From BS750m-G62 sp964577175 (lineage in GTDB: Bacteria; Planctomycetota; Phycisphaerae; FEN-1346): DNA of 26,484 bases. Below are positions 7,060 to 15,900 of the stretch, one piece after another. Location of the stretch: positions 1 to 26,484 of the forward strand of contig CAZNYC010000050.1 of the NCBI GenBank assembly GCA_964577175.1, given 5' to 3'. The notes beneath the pieces are model-generated. The model was not told where the DNA came from, searched no databases, and saw nothing but the letters and a program-made list of their open reading frames with translations. The translations under genes were made by a program, and so were the position numbers. The first letter of the stretch is position 1. Every line of letters starts with the position of its first letter.

Positions 7060-7512
7060 TTACTGGTCCACGTTGACCTGCACGCGTTTCGGCTTTGCCT
7101 CCTCGGCCTTTGGGATGCGGACCGTCAGCACGCCGCTCGAGAGCGTCGCCTCCGTGGCGTCGCCCTGGACGGGGCCGGGCAGGTTGATGGCCCGGCTGAA
7201 GTGCCCGCCGTCCCGCTCCCGCCGGTGCAGCGTCGTGCCCTCCTTCGGGATGCCGTCATGGCGCGTGCCCGAGAGGGTCAACTGGTCGCGCGTGACGTAC
7301 ACCTCCACGTCGTCCATCTCCAGGCCCGGCACCTCGCACGTGACGACGTACGCCCCGTCCGTCTCACGGACGTTCGTGGCCGGGTACACGTACGCCGACC
7401 GGACCCGTCCGGTGGCGAAATGCTTCCCGAAGACGGAGTCGAACAGGCGGTTCATTTCCCGCTGCAACTGGGTGAACGGCTCCGCCGAGGGTACCCATGC
7501 TCGAATCGCCAT
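7060..7512 (-). CDS. Hsp20-family small heat shock protein, first gene of the chaperone-lon operon
   Basis: A 150-residue Hsp20 protein. The N-terminal arm contains LQREMNRLFDSVFG. The alpha-crystallin domain runs from about YPATNVRETDGAYVVTCEVPGLEMDDVEV to SSGVLTVRIPKAEE, and the C-terminal KRVQVNV can serve as the docking motif. AAAAGGAGG precedes the ATG at 7512. It heads a leftward operon of four Hsp20 genes and lon and is preceded by a -24/-12 promoter candidate. Pairing holdases with Lon suggests that bound clients are either kept soluble or degraded. Confidence 0.93.
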   Translation of the reverse strand: MAIRAWVPSAEPFTQLQREMNRLFDSVFGKHFATGRVRSAYVYPATNVRETDGAYVVTCEVPGLEMDDVEVYVTRDQLTLSGTRHDGIPKEGTTLHRRERDGGHFSRAINLPGPVQGDATEATLSSGVLTVRIPKAEEAKPKRVQVNVDQ

Positions 7513-7567
7513 GGCCGTCCTCCTTTTCCTTTCTGGACCGCAGGCTCATTGCTCCACCGTTTATGAT

Positions 7568-7584
7568 TGCAAAGCGAATGCCAA
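7568..7584 (-). promoter_or_regulatory. Sigma-54 (-24/-12) promoter candidate for the hsp20-lon operon
   Basis: On the minus strand the 17 bases read TTGGCA, six bases, then TTGCA. This matches the sigma-54 consensus TTGGCAC-N5-TTGCW at 11 key positions with the exact GG to GC spacing. Transcription would start about 45 bases before the first hsp20 ATG. No CIRCE element and no good sigma-70 promoter with normal spacing is visible here. Confidence 0.5.
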
Positions 7585-7653
7585 TGCGGAGGGCCGCTCA
7601 CGGCCGAAAACCGCCCTTTCAGCGTTTCTCGCGGGTGCCGCAGCGGCAACCGG

Positions 7654-7668
7654 CTGCCATTGTGGCAG
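7654..7668. promoter_or_regulatory. Palindrome between the divergent hsp20 and mnmG promoters
   Basis: CTGCCA-TTG-TGGCAG, flanked by a longer imperfect ACCGG/CCGGT pairing, lies about 75-85 bp upstream of the -24/-12 promoter and 25 bp upstream of the mnmG -35. Its position and TGC-N7-GCA form fit an activator (enhancer-binding protein) site. A plain hairpin is an alternative. Confidence 0.3.
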
Positions 7669-7692
7669 GCACCGGTGGCTGTTCAACCCGCC

Positions 7693-7720
7693 TTGCCGAG
7701 GCGGCGCGGTCCGTTATAAT
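7693..7720 (+). promoter_or_regulatory. Sigma-70 promoter of mnmG
   Basis: TTGCCG (7693-7698), a 16-bp spacer and a perfect TATAAT (7715-7720). The predicted start near 7727 leaves a leader of about 25 bases with AAGGGA before the GTG start. The -35 lies inside a small palindrome (CCGCCT at 7688-7693 with AGGCGG at 7699-7704). Confidence 0.65.
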
Positions 7721-7751
7721 GGGCCGCTGAAAGGTCCCAAGGGAACATGAC

Positions 7752-9572
7752 GTGACCGACGGCGCGTTCGACATCGTGGTCGTGGGCGGCGGACACGCCG
7801 GCTGCGAGGCCGCCCTGGCGGCCGCCCGGCTCGGCGCCCGGACCGCGCTCCTCTCCATCCGCCTCGACCGCATCGCGGAGATGTCGTGCAACCCCGCCAT
7901 CGGCGGGCAGGCGAAGGGCCAGGTCGTCCGCGAAATCGACGCCCTCGGCGGCGAAATGGCCCGCGTGGCCGACGCCACGGCCATCCAGTACCGCCTCCTG
8001 AACCGCAGCAAGGGCCCCGCGGTCCAGAGCCCCCGCGCCCAGTGCGACCGTCGCGCCTACGCCCGCGCGATGCAGGAGGTTCTCCGCGAGCAGGCGGACC
8101 TCTCGCGCTTCGAGGACACCGTCGCCGACCTCCTCGTCCGCGCAGACGAGGTCACGGGCGTCCGCTGCGAGGGCGGCCGGACCCTCGCCGCACGGGCCGT
8201 TGTCCTGACCACGGGCACGTTTCTGCGCGGCCTGCTGCACCGGGGCGAGGCATCCTGGCCGGGCGGACGGCTGGGCGAGCCGCCCGCGGAAGGACTGTCG
8301 GCGAGCCTGGAGCACCTCGGCCTCCGCCTGGGCCGCCTCAAGACCGGCACCCCGCCGCGCGTGGACGGGCGGACCCTGGCGTACACCGCCCTCCAGGAAC
8401 AGCCGAGCGACGCCGACCCCGTCCGCTTCGCCTTCGATGCGGCCGGCGGACCGCTGGACGCCGTCTCGTGCTGGCTGACGCACACCACGCCGCCCGTGCA
8501 CGACCGCATCCGCGCAAGCCTCGACCGCGCCCCCATCTACACGGGCCAGATCCAATCCACCGGCCCGCGGTACTGCCCCAGCATCGAGGCGAAGGTCGTC
8601 CGCTTCCCCGGGCGCGGCCACCACCAGGTCTTCCTGGAACCCGAGGGGCGGCAGACCCACGTCGTCTACTGCAACGGCATCGCGACCAGCGTGCCCAAGG
8701 ATGTACAGGACGACATGCTCCGGCACATCCCCGGCATGGAGCGGGCCGCGATCCTCCGTTACGGCTACGCCATCGAGTACGACTTCGTCCCGCCCACGCA
8801 GACCCACCCCACGCTGGAGTCGAAATGCATCGGCGGCCTGTTCCTGGCGGGGCAGATCAACGGCACGAGCGGGTACGAGGAGGCGGCCGGGCAGGGCTTG
8901 CTGGCCGGCATTAACGCCGTCCAGCGCCTCCTCGGGCGCGAGCCCGTCGTCCTGCGGCGCGACCAGGCCTACCTCGGCGTTCTCGTCGACGACCTCGTCA
9001 CCAAGGGCACCGAGGAACCGTACCGCATGTTCACGAGCCTGGCGGAGTACCGTCTGCTGCTGCGGCACGACAACGCGGACCGGCGGTTGTCGCACGTCGG
9101 CCGCGCGGTCGGCCTGTTGCCGGAGTCGGCGTGGCGGCGGGTCGAGGAGAAGCAGCGGCACATCGAGCGGGCCCGCGAGGCCCTTCGCACCCACCGCCGC
9201 GACGGCCGCACCCTCGAAGCGCTCCTCCGCCGGCCGGAGGTCACGTGGGACAGGCTCGTCCGCGACGTGCCGGACCTGGCGGCCCTGGGCATCCCCCCGG
9301 AAACCGCACGCCAGGTCGAGATCGAGGCGAAGTACGCGGGGTACCTGGCGCGGCAGGAGCGACAGATTGCGCGGGCCCGGCAGATGGAGGACCGGCCCGT
9401 TCCCGCCGACCTCGATTACGACCGCGTCCCGCACCTGAGGAACGAGGCCCGCGAGAAACTGGCCCGCGTCCGCCCGCGATCGCTCGGCCAGGCCGGCCGC
9501 ATCGCCGGCATCGGCCCGGCCGACCAGGCCGTCCTCATGGTGTATCTGGAGAGCCGCGCGGCGAAGGTCTGA
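7752..9572 (+). CDS. mnmG: tRNA uridine-5-carboxymethylaminomethyl modification enzyme MnmG (GidA)
   Basis: With its partner MnmE this FAD enzyme installs the cmnm5 group on wobble uridine 34 of several tRNAs, using methylene-tetrahydrofolate and NADH. The 606-residue protein begins with the dinucleotide-binding loop VVVGGGHAGCEAA (9-21). It contains the GidA signatures CNPAIGGQAKGQVVREIDALGG, RYCPSIEAKVVRF, NGIATSVP and GQINGTSGYEEAAGQGLLAGINA. The catalytic cysteines are in the first two motifs. The C-terminal helical domain (LDYDRVPHLRNEAREKL) binds MnmE and tRNA. The start is GTG at 7752 with AAGGGA upstream; the nearby ATG at 7747 is out of frame. No mnmE is in the window. Confidence 0.97.
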   Translation: MTDGAFDIVVVGGGHAGCEAALAAARLGARTALLSIRLDRIAEMSCNPAIGGQAKGQVVREIDALGGEMARVADATAIQYRLLNRSKGPAVQSPRAQCDRRAYARAMQEVLREQADLSRFEDTVADLLVRADEVTGVRCEGGRTLAARAVVLTTGTFLRGLLHRGEASWPGGRLGEPPAEGLSASLEHLGLRLGRLKTGTPPRVDGRTLAYTALQEQPSDADPVRFAFDAAGGPLDAVSCWLTHTTPPVHDRIRASLDRAPIYTGQIQSTGPRYCPSIEAKVVRFPGRGHHQVFLEPEGRQTHVVYCNGIATSVPKDVQDDMLRHIPGMERAAILRYGYAIEYDFVPPTQTHPTLESKCIGGLFLAGQINGTSGYEEAAGQGLLAGINAVQRLLGREPVVLRRDQAYLGVLVDDLVTKGTEEPYRMFTSLAEYRLLLRHDNADRRLSHVGRAVGLLPESAWRRVEEKQRHIERAREALRTHRRDGRTLEALLRRPEVTWDRLVRDVPDLAALGIPPETARQVEIEAKYAGYLARQERQIARARQMEDRPVPADLDYDRVPHLRNEAREKLARVRPRSLGQAGRIAGIGPADQAVLMVYLESRAAKV

Positions 9573-9592
9573 TGCGACAAGTCCACGCTCGA

Positions 9593-9620
9593 GCGCGGTG
9601 GGTTTCCGTCTCCACCGCGC
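9593..9620 (+). repeat. GCGCGGTGGG hairpin downstream of mnmG
   Basis: GCGCGGTGGG (9593-9602), loop TTTCCGTC, then TCCACCGCGC (9611-9620). Arms match the repeat family at 21493-21520 and 22370-22398. It starts 20 bases after the mnmG stop and may end that transcript. The rest of 9621-9743 shows nothing recognisable. Confidence 0.55.
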
Positions 9621-9743
9621 ACAATGCGCCGGCCGGGCGGTGGCGGGGTGCTGGTTTCGGTGAAGGGCGTCGCGCCTCCGGGCCGATACACACAGGTGCC
9701 GGACGGGTTGGGGCCGGCCGGTTAAAAGGCTTGGGGGTCCGCC

Positions 9744-10085
9744 ATGTTGCGACTTCAGGATCGACGCCGTCACGCGCGCACGCAGGTGGTCTGTCCCGTG
9801 ACGCTGCGGGACAAGCGCGGCCGCATCCTCTTTCGGGGCCGGTCGGCCGACCTCAGCCCGAACGGGGTGAAAGTGGTCGGGCCGCCGCCCGCCGCCATCT
9901 CGGTGGGAATGGACGTATGGCTCGAAATGAAGGCGCCGAACCCGTCCTCGACCGGGCCGCGCCGCCGATGCATCAAGGTGCCCGGGTTCGTCCGGCGGCT
10001 CACGGACATCGGCGACTGGAAGAGTGTCATCGTCATTATCACCGAAAACGATGTGTCGCCCGACATGCTACCGGGCGGCGGCTGA
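9744..10085 (+). CDS. PilZ-domain protein, probable cyclic-di-GMP effector
   Basis: A single-domain protein of 113 residues. It carries the two PilZ signatures: an RRRHAR-type arginine motif at residues 7-12 (family RxxxR) and DLSPNGVKV at 36-44 (family D/NxSxxG), which together wrap the dinucleotide. The predicted beta-barrel strands follow, with conserved hydrophobic spacing (VCPVTL, VWLEMKAP, VPGFVRRL, SVIVIITE). No output domain is fused, so it would act by binding a partner. The ATG is preceded by a GGGGG stretch that is a weak ribosome-binding sequence. It lies alone between mnmG and a convergent gene. Confidence 0.75.
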   Translation: MLRLQDRRRHARTQVVCPVTLRDKRGRILFRGRSADLSPNGVKVVGPPPAAISVGMDVWLEMKAPNPSSTGPRRRCIKVPGFVRRLTDIGDWKSVIVIITENDVSPDMLPGGG

Positions 10086-10106
10086 CGCAAGTGCCGCCCG
10101 GCCGGC

Positions 10107-12611
10107 TCACGCCCGCCCCAGGACCCTGAGGGCCGCCAGCGCCGCCAGCACCGCCGCCGCGGCCCACACGAGCGGCCGGTCCATCGGCCGGTACGCCTCC
10201 GTTTCCTTCTTCCGCACCACGTCCGCCAGCGAGGCGGGTGTGTCGTGAATACGGCCGCCGGCCGCCCGGACGATCTCTGCCAGCCGCGCCCGGTCCACGC
10301 CCAGGCGGACGAGTTCGGCCGGGGGGAGGACGGGCACCGTCAGCCGCTGACGCGCGCCGCCGGGCCGATGGACCGTGGCCGTCCCGCCTGCCGCATCCAG
10401 CCCCTCCAGCACCGCCTCGTGCACGCCCGGGGCCACCTGCTCCAATGTGAGGGGCGGAAGCGCGTCGCCTCGCTGCGGCAGGACCGTCGCGACCAGCGGC
10501 TCAGCGCCCGGCGTGATGGCATCCGCGCCTTCGCGGACGCGGACCTTCCACCGTGTCCCGTCGCGGACGAGGCGGGCCGACCACGTCGCCGGCGTCTCGG
10601 CCGCGGCGAGCCAGCCGAGCAGGGGGGCGAACCCCGCCTTGGCCGTTCCCTGCTCGAGCCACGCCTCCGGCGCCGTCCCGGCCGGCCATGGCATGGCCGC
10701 CACCTTCCCCAGTCCGCGCCGCCACGTGGCGAGCAGGGGCCGGGCGTCGTGCTCGGCTTCGCGCGGCCCGGTGACCCAGTGGATGTCGGCGGCGTCCTTC
10801 GGCCGCGTGAGGTTGCAGGCGGGGACGCTCGGCAGGCGCGGGGCGGCGGCCGGCCAGACGGGCTCAGGCCGGACCCAGCGGACCGTTCGCCAAAGGGTGC
10901 GAAGGCCTTCGCCGCGGGCGCGAAGGATCTCCTGGAGGAACACCTCCGCCAGGCGGGCGAGGTCGGCGCCGGCGTACAGCCGGCCGCCCGTCTCGGAGGC
11001 GAGCCGCCCGAGCAGGTCCTCGCGGGCCCCCTCGCCGGTGGCGACCGCGGAGACGCTCGCGCCGCGCGCGCGGGCCGCCTGCGCGAGGGCGTCGACCTGG
11101 AAATCCTCGCTCCGCCCGTCGCTGAGGACGAGGACGTGCCGTACGACGACGTCGTCGTCGGCCGGCGGCGACGCAGGGAACATGTCGAGGCCGGCGCGAA
11201 CGGCCGGCGTGATCCGTGTGCCGCCGCCTGCCTCCATCGCCAGAAGACGCGTCCGCAGCGCATCCCATTCGTCCACGGGCACCATCGCCGTGACGACCGT
11301 CGGCTTGCCGGCGAACGCGACGACGCCGATGCGGTCGCCGGCCGCAAGGGCCGGGCGGAGCATCAGCACGGCCTGCTTGGCGCGGGCGAGTTTCTGCGTG
11401 CCGCCCACCGTCTCGTTCATCGACCCGCTGGCGTCGAGGACCAGGGCGAGGTGCAGGGCGGGACGCTCCGCCGGCCGGCTGCTGACGGGCAGGATGTCCT
11501 CGAGCGGCGAGTCGCCGTACGCCCCCGCCGTGAATGCCGCGTCGCCCCCCACGACCCACAGGCCCAGGCCGCCGTCGGTGACGGCCCGGGCGAGGCGCTC
11601 CGACCGCGACCGGCCGAGGACCCACGCGGGCAGATTCTCGAGGACGACGACGGCGGCGTCGGTCGGTAGGGGGCCGGCCGAGACGGACCGCGCCCTCAGG
11701 CGGAGCCCTGCCGGGGCCGCCCGGCGAAGGGTCTCCGCGAGCGGTCCGGGCTCCGCGCCCGCATGGACGTAGCACACCTCCCCCGCGGCGCCCACGTTCA
11801 CGGTGCAGCGGCCGCGGTCGTTCTCCGGGCAGGCGTCGCCCGCACCGGAAGAGACGGTGACGTCGTAGCGGTATCGGCCCGCCGGGAGCGGTCCGTCCCG
11901 GAAGGAGACGACGGCACCGGTGTCCGGGGCGACGGGGACCCGGCGGTCCCAGGTGCGGGCCGGGGTGCCGTCCGACGCCGCCCGCACGAGGCGCAGGTCC
12001 ACCTCTCCGCGGAACGTGGCCGCCAGGCGGACGGTGAGTGCCAGCGGCCGGTCGGGCGACGGCGAGGGCGGGGTCTCGATGCCTGCGACGGCGGCGTCGC
12101 GGGCGTCGAGACCGGGGTCGATGGCATGGACGGCGATGCCGGCGGCGGCGAGACGGGCGGCCTGGCGGGCGGCGTCGCCGCGCGTTTCCCGCGCGTCGGT
12201 GTAGAGGAGGACGAGCCCCCGGCCGCCGGGCAGGGCGGCCGCCGCCTTGCGGAGGCCGCCGGCTAGGTCGGTACCGTCACCGCCGGCGAAGGGCACGATC
12301 TCCGTCCGGCGGGCCGGAAGGGCCCCGGTCCAGGGGACGAGGGCGAGGCCGGGGTCTGTGCCGCGGAGGGCGGCGGCCATGCTCGGCGTGGCGTCTCGGA
12401 GGAGGACGACGTGGGCCGCCCCCGTCCGCGCCAGGCGGACGGACGGACCGGCAAGGGCCAGAACGAGCAGCCCGGCGGCGAGGCACCCGAGCGCGGCCCG
12501 GAGGCCGGCGCCGGGCCGGCGGGGGCGCCGCAAGGCGGCCCACAGCAGGGCGGCCCAGAGGGGTACGAGCAGGAGCAGCAGCGCGGGCCTCGCCAGGCGG
12601 ACGTAGTCCAT
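10107..12611 (-). CDS. Large membrane protein with two vWA-like domains and an amidotransferase-like domain
   Basis: The 834-residue protein begins with two membrane helices (about 8-28 and 38-56), as in BatA-type proteins. A first vWA-like domain (about 66-180) has a variant metal site, D73-A-T75-P-S77. A central part (about 275-375) resembles the class I glutamine-amidotransferase-like fold of COG5426-type proteins (GGLGLWVVGGDAAFTAGAYGDSPLEDILPV). The second vWA domain (about 385-570) has a perfect MIDAS: D393-A-S395-G-S397, T465 and D498. A last helix is at about 810-830. Such proteins are common in Planctomycetota; their cellular role is not established. The ATG at 12611 is chosen because it lies seven bases after a -10 box, which implies leaderless translation; the longer reading from 12647 would include the promoter. 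Confidence 0.8.
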   Translation of the reverse strand: MDYVRLARPALLLLLVPLWAALLWAALRRPRRPGAGLRAALGCLAAGLLVLALAGPSVRLARTGAAHVVLLRDATPSMAAALRGTDPGLALVPWTGALPARRTEIVPFAGGDGTDLAGGLRKAAAALPGGRGLVLLYTDARETRGDAARQAARLAAAGIAVHAIDPGLDARDAAVAGIETPPSPSPDRPLALTVRLAATFRGEVDLRLVRAASDGTPARTWDRRVPVAPDTGAVVSFRDGPLPAGRYRYDVTVSSGAGDACPENDRGRCTVNVGAAGEVCYVHAGAEPGPLAETLRRAAPAGLRLRARSVSAGPLPTDAAVVVLENLPAWVLGRSRSERLARAVTDGGLGLWVVGGDAAFTAGAYGDSPLEDILPVSSRPAERPALHLALVLDASGSMNETVGGTQKLARAKQAVLMLRPALAAGDRIGVVAFAGKPTVVTAMVPVDEWDALRTRLLAMEAGGGTRITPAVRAGLDMFPASPPADDDVVVRHVLVLSDGRSEDFQVDALAQAARARGASVSAVATGEGAREDLLGRLASETGGRLYAGADLARLAEVFLQEILRARGEGLRTLWRTVRWVRPEPVWPAAAPRLPSVPACNLTRPKDAADIHWVTGPREAEHDARPLLATWRRGLGKVAAMPWPAGTAPEAWLEQGTAKAGFAPLLGWLAAAETPATWSARLVRDGTRWKVRVREGADAITPGAEPLVATVLPQRGDALPPLTLEQVAPGVHEAVLEGLDAAGGTATVHRPGGARQRLTVPVLPPAELVRLGVDRARLAEIVRAAGGRIHDTPASLADVVRKKETEAYRPMDRPLVWAAAAVLAALAALRVLGRA

Positions 12612-12618
12612 GGGGGCG

Positions 12619-12647
12619 ATTATAGAACGGGGGCCGGGGGCGGACAA
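12619..12647 (-). promoter_or_regulatory. Promoter giving a leaderless mRNA for the vWA gene
   Basis: On the minus strand TTGTCC (12647-12642), a 17-bp spacer and a perfect TATAAT (12624-12619). Only CGCCCCC separates the -10 from the ATG at 12611, so transcription would start at or next to the start codon. No Shine-Dalgarno sequence is present. Confidence 0.65.
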
Positions 12648-12692
12648 ATGTTAACGGTGTGGCGTTCGTTTCCGGCGCGGTGGGCCAGAGAA

Positions 12693-12898
12693 GCCGGGTG
12701 CCACGGATTGCTCGGCAATCCGTGCTCGACGGTCACTGAACACGGTTTGACACGCAAACCGTGGCACCTCGGCGATCGCGGCAAGGGGCGGGCCGGGATG
12801 CGCCATCCCCCGGCCGGGCAAGACCGGCCGGGCCACCCATGGGACCGCGCGGTGGGCAAGACTGCCCACCTCGCTTCTCCGCTTGAGTGGCACCCGGC
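12693..12898. repeat. 206-bp composite of hairpins bounded by a 12-bp inverted repeat
   Basis: GCCGGGTGCCAC (12693-12704) and GTGGCACCCGGC (12887-12898) are perfect inverted repeats. Inside are four more hairpins: CACGGATTGC/GCAATCCGTG (12702-12724), CACGGTTTG/CAAACCGTG (12741-12763), a CCGGCC-type palindrome near 12810-12832, and GGTGGGCA-AGAC-TGCCCACC (12851-12870). The last matches the family at 21493-21520. No open reading frame of note is inside. The adjacent element begins two bases later. Together they fill the space between the divergently placed promoter at 12619-12647 and the end of the gspK-like gene. Confidence 0.7.
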
Positions 12899-12899
12899 A

Positions 12900-12979
12900 C
12901 TAACCCTACAACGCGAACTCGTGGGCGGCGGGTCTCCGCACCCGCCGCGCAAATGGCCGAGTTAGCGTTGTAGGGCTAA
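12900..12979. mobile_element. MITE-like element, 72 bp, flanked by CTAA, at the stop codon of the GspK-like gene
   Basis: CTAA (12900-12903), a 17-bp left end CCCTACAACGCGAACTC (12904-12920), an inner hairpin (GCGGCGGGT, CTCCGC, ACCCGCCGC at 12925-12948), a right end (12959-12975) that is the inverted repeat of the left with one mismatch, then CTAA (12976-12979). CTAA is repeated directly, not inverted, as expected for a target duplication. Read leftward, the right-hand flank is TTAG and supplies the TAG stop of the GspK-like gene. It codes for no protein. Confidence 0.7.
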
Positions 12980-15900
12980 TCCATCCACTGGAAGTTCAGG
13001 ACGCGGGGGCGGATGAACGAGCCCACGGCGGACCCCGGCATGGGGTGGTGGCTCGCCGACGGGCTGCGGTCCACCAGGGCCCAGAACCGCCGGCCTTGGC
13101 GGACGGCGGCCCTTCGGCCATCGGGGTCGTTGCGGTTGTCGTGCATCGCCTGGAGGTCGACGTACTGCACCGTGCCGTAGATGGAGAACGTGTCGCTGCG
13201 GACGGTGGCGATGTTCGAGATCAGGGTATAGGCGAGGTCGCGGCGTTCGACGGGGCCCTTGGCCTCCTCGGCCTGAAGGGAGGAGGGGGCGGTGGCGCCG
13301 CCGAGCCGATCCTCGTTGACGAGGTCCGCGGGCGATTCGATGGGCCGGGTGGCGCGCAGATTCTTGACGGTCTGGCTGAGATTGCTGATGCCGAACGTGT
13401 CGCCGAGGGCTTCAAGGACGTCGGTGCCGGCCGTGTTCAGATTGATTTTGCCGGCGACGCGGATTTCGGAACCGCCGAAGCGTCCGCCCTGGTCGCCGGT
13501 CTGGAGTTGGCCCTCGACGGCGACGAAGTCGGTGCCGGTGTCCTTCCCGGCGAAACTGACGGACCCCTGCTGTCCGGCGCGGCCGCCCGTGCCGCCGGCG
13601 GTGGGGAGGGTGGCGTCGGCGAAGCCGTCGCCGTCGTTGTCGATGCGGTCGAGCCAGGGGCCGCCGACGGTGAAGAGGTTGGCGGCCTTGAGGCGTCTGA
13701 CCTCGGCGCCGGTGCCTCCGCCCCCTGCGCCGCCGCCGTCCTGCTGGGCGTACCAGGAGAACTTGATGTACTTCTCCTCCGCCCCCATGGACTGGGCCAC
13801 CCGGGGGACCCAAGGCCAGAAGGAGTGGTCGTCGTCGCCCGCGGGGCGGGGGAATTGGCAGAGGACCTGGTTCAGGTCGCCGACCCGCCGGAAGGCGCGG
13901 AAGCCGACACCCGTGCTGCCCCGGCCGCCACCGCCGCCGCTGACGTTATCGACCCATTCCGGGGGCACGCCCCCGACGGGCACGTCGTCGTCCGTCTCGA
14001 CCTTGACGGACTTGGGGAACCGGATGGGCACGGCGTCGGCGGGGGGACTGGTGGGAACGGGGTTTTCCCCTTGGACGAACCAGCCGGGTTTGCCGTCGCC
14101 CAGACCGTTGTCCCGGTCCAGGAAGATGTAGACGACGCGGACCTCGTGCTGCTCGCTGCCCCCGGGAGGATTGTCGACGATGATCCCGCGTTCGATCGTC
14201 GTATCGGTGCTTTCCGAAGGGCTCTCGCCACCGGCCTGGTCGATGTAGTCGCTGTCGATCCGGTCGATGGTGACGCCGCCTTGGCTGCCGCTGTACCGGA
14301 GGGTAATGGAACGGATGGCGGCGCTGAGTTTCTCGTCGTCGGCGTTCACGGGGTGATCGATCTTCTGGCGGACCGTGGCCTCGAGGGGCTTGCACGTCTG
14401 GCCGTCCAGCAGCCATGTGCCGCCGGCGAGCGCCTCGACCTCGCCGAAGTCCGACTCGCGGGTCGTGTCGCCGCCCGTTTGCATGCTGATATCAATGTCT
14501 TCAAGGGGCAGGCCGTCTTTGGGGGCGCCGACGTAAAGGCGCGGCCAGGGGTTGACGATGCCGACGGTGATTTTCCACCGGCGAAGGGTATAGTCGACGT
14601 CGCCGTCGTCGTCCTCGTCCACCTCCTGCTCGTCGAGGACTTTGGCGTTCATTTTCTGGATGACGGGCTGGCGCGAGGCGCCCCACTCATTGCCATACTC
14701 ATGGAGAAGGGCCTCGTCGCTTTCGCCGTCGCGCTGCCTGCCGTCGCGGAAGGCGCAGATGTTGGCGACGAACTGGCGTTCGTCCTGGTCGTCGTTGAGG
14801 AAGTCGAGATACTCGATGACGTGGCGGATGTCCTCGGTGCCGTCCAGGTTCAGGTCGACCTTTCGCCAGCGGTACCCTTCCTCGAAACTGGGCAGGAGGG
14901 TGAGGGTGCCTCCCTGGCCTCCGGTGCCGGTGCGCTCGCGGTCGTAATTGGGGCGGACCTCGGCGGTCCATCCGACCGTGGTTACGTTCAGGCGGTTGCC
15001 GGCGGGGGTCGTGGTGGCGGTGCCCGGGGCGCTCTGGAGTTGGCCCGCGTAGCGTTCCTCGATGAAGTGCTCCAGGCGGCTCGTGAAGTGCGTGCCGGTG
15101 AGGCGTCGGAGTTCGAACTCCTCGTCCAACGTGAACGGCTGGTCCTCGTAGCGGCCGGGGTTCTCGATGACCACCTGGAGTTGGCTCCGGTTGCCGGGGT
15201 AGTTCTGCGGGGCCCACAGGCCGGGAATCGTGCCGTTGGGATTGAAGAAACTGGACGGCAACCCCCCGGTTCCCCCGGCCCCGCCGCCGCTGAACAGCAG
15301 GGACGGGTCGACGTCGCTGATGTAGAAGCCCCGCCGCTCGCTCCCCTGATGCTGGTTGCCGTGCGCGTTCAGGTTCAGCATCCGGCCGTGGTCCAGCACG
15401 GTGACGCTGACGCGGACGAGGCCGGCCTCGAACGGGAACGAGAGGTCGGGAATCCACACGCCGTGCCCCGGCCCCGAGGAGATGTCGTACGTGTAACGCG
15501 GCACGGTGCCGTCGGACGCGGGGAATCCCAGATTGTTCGGGCGAAGTTGCTCGTCGGTGTCGGTGCCCCAGTCCCGAAGCCCGTACGGGCCGGCCGTCAA
15601 CTGCCTGTACCGCCGCGCATTCTGGTAACCGTATGAAAACCGGTTGTCCATGATCGAGCCCGTGTTGCTGATGGTGGAGCAGAGCCAGGGGTCGTACTGG
15701 GTGCCGGGATGGTCGAACGGTTCGTTACGGAGAAGGCCGGCGTTGTCGGAGGTACCGATGGCGGAGGGGCCGCCGTGGTCGCTCAGCAGGAAGCCCGTGC
15801 TGTAATACTCGTGGCGCTGGACGGCGACGCCCTGTTCCTCGGGCTGCTCCATGCTGTTGTAGGCCCAGAGGTCCTGGACGAGGTGATGGCACACGTAATC

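Noticed and set aside
7683..9773. 696-codon open frame opposite mnmG
   Set aside because: Antisense shadow covering the mnmG promoter and gene; no recognisable motif.
12693..12979. CRISPR array or tRNA cluster in the repeat-rich gap
   Set aside because: The repeats are single hairpins of different sequence, without regular direct repeats or spacers, and no cloverleaf can be drawn.
13045..15636. 863-codon open frame opposite the GspK-like gene
   Set aside because: The sense strand has a prepilin-type N-terminus, a ribosome binding site and operon context. The opposite frame has none and arises from high GC content.
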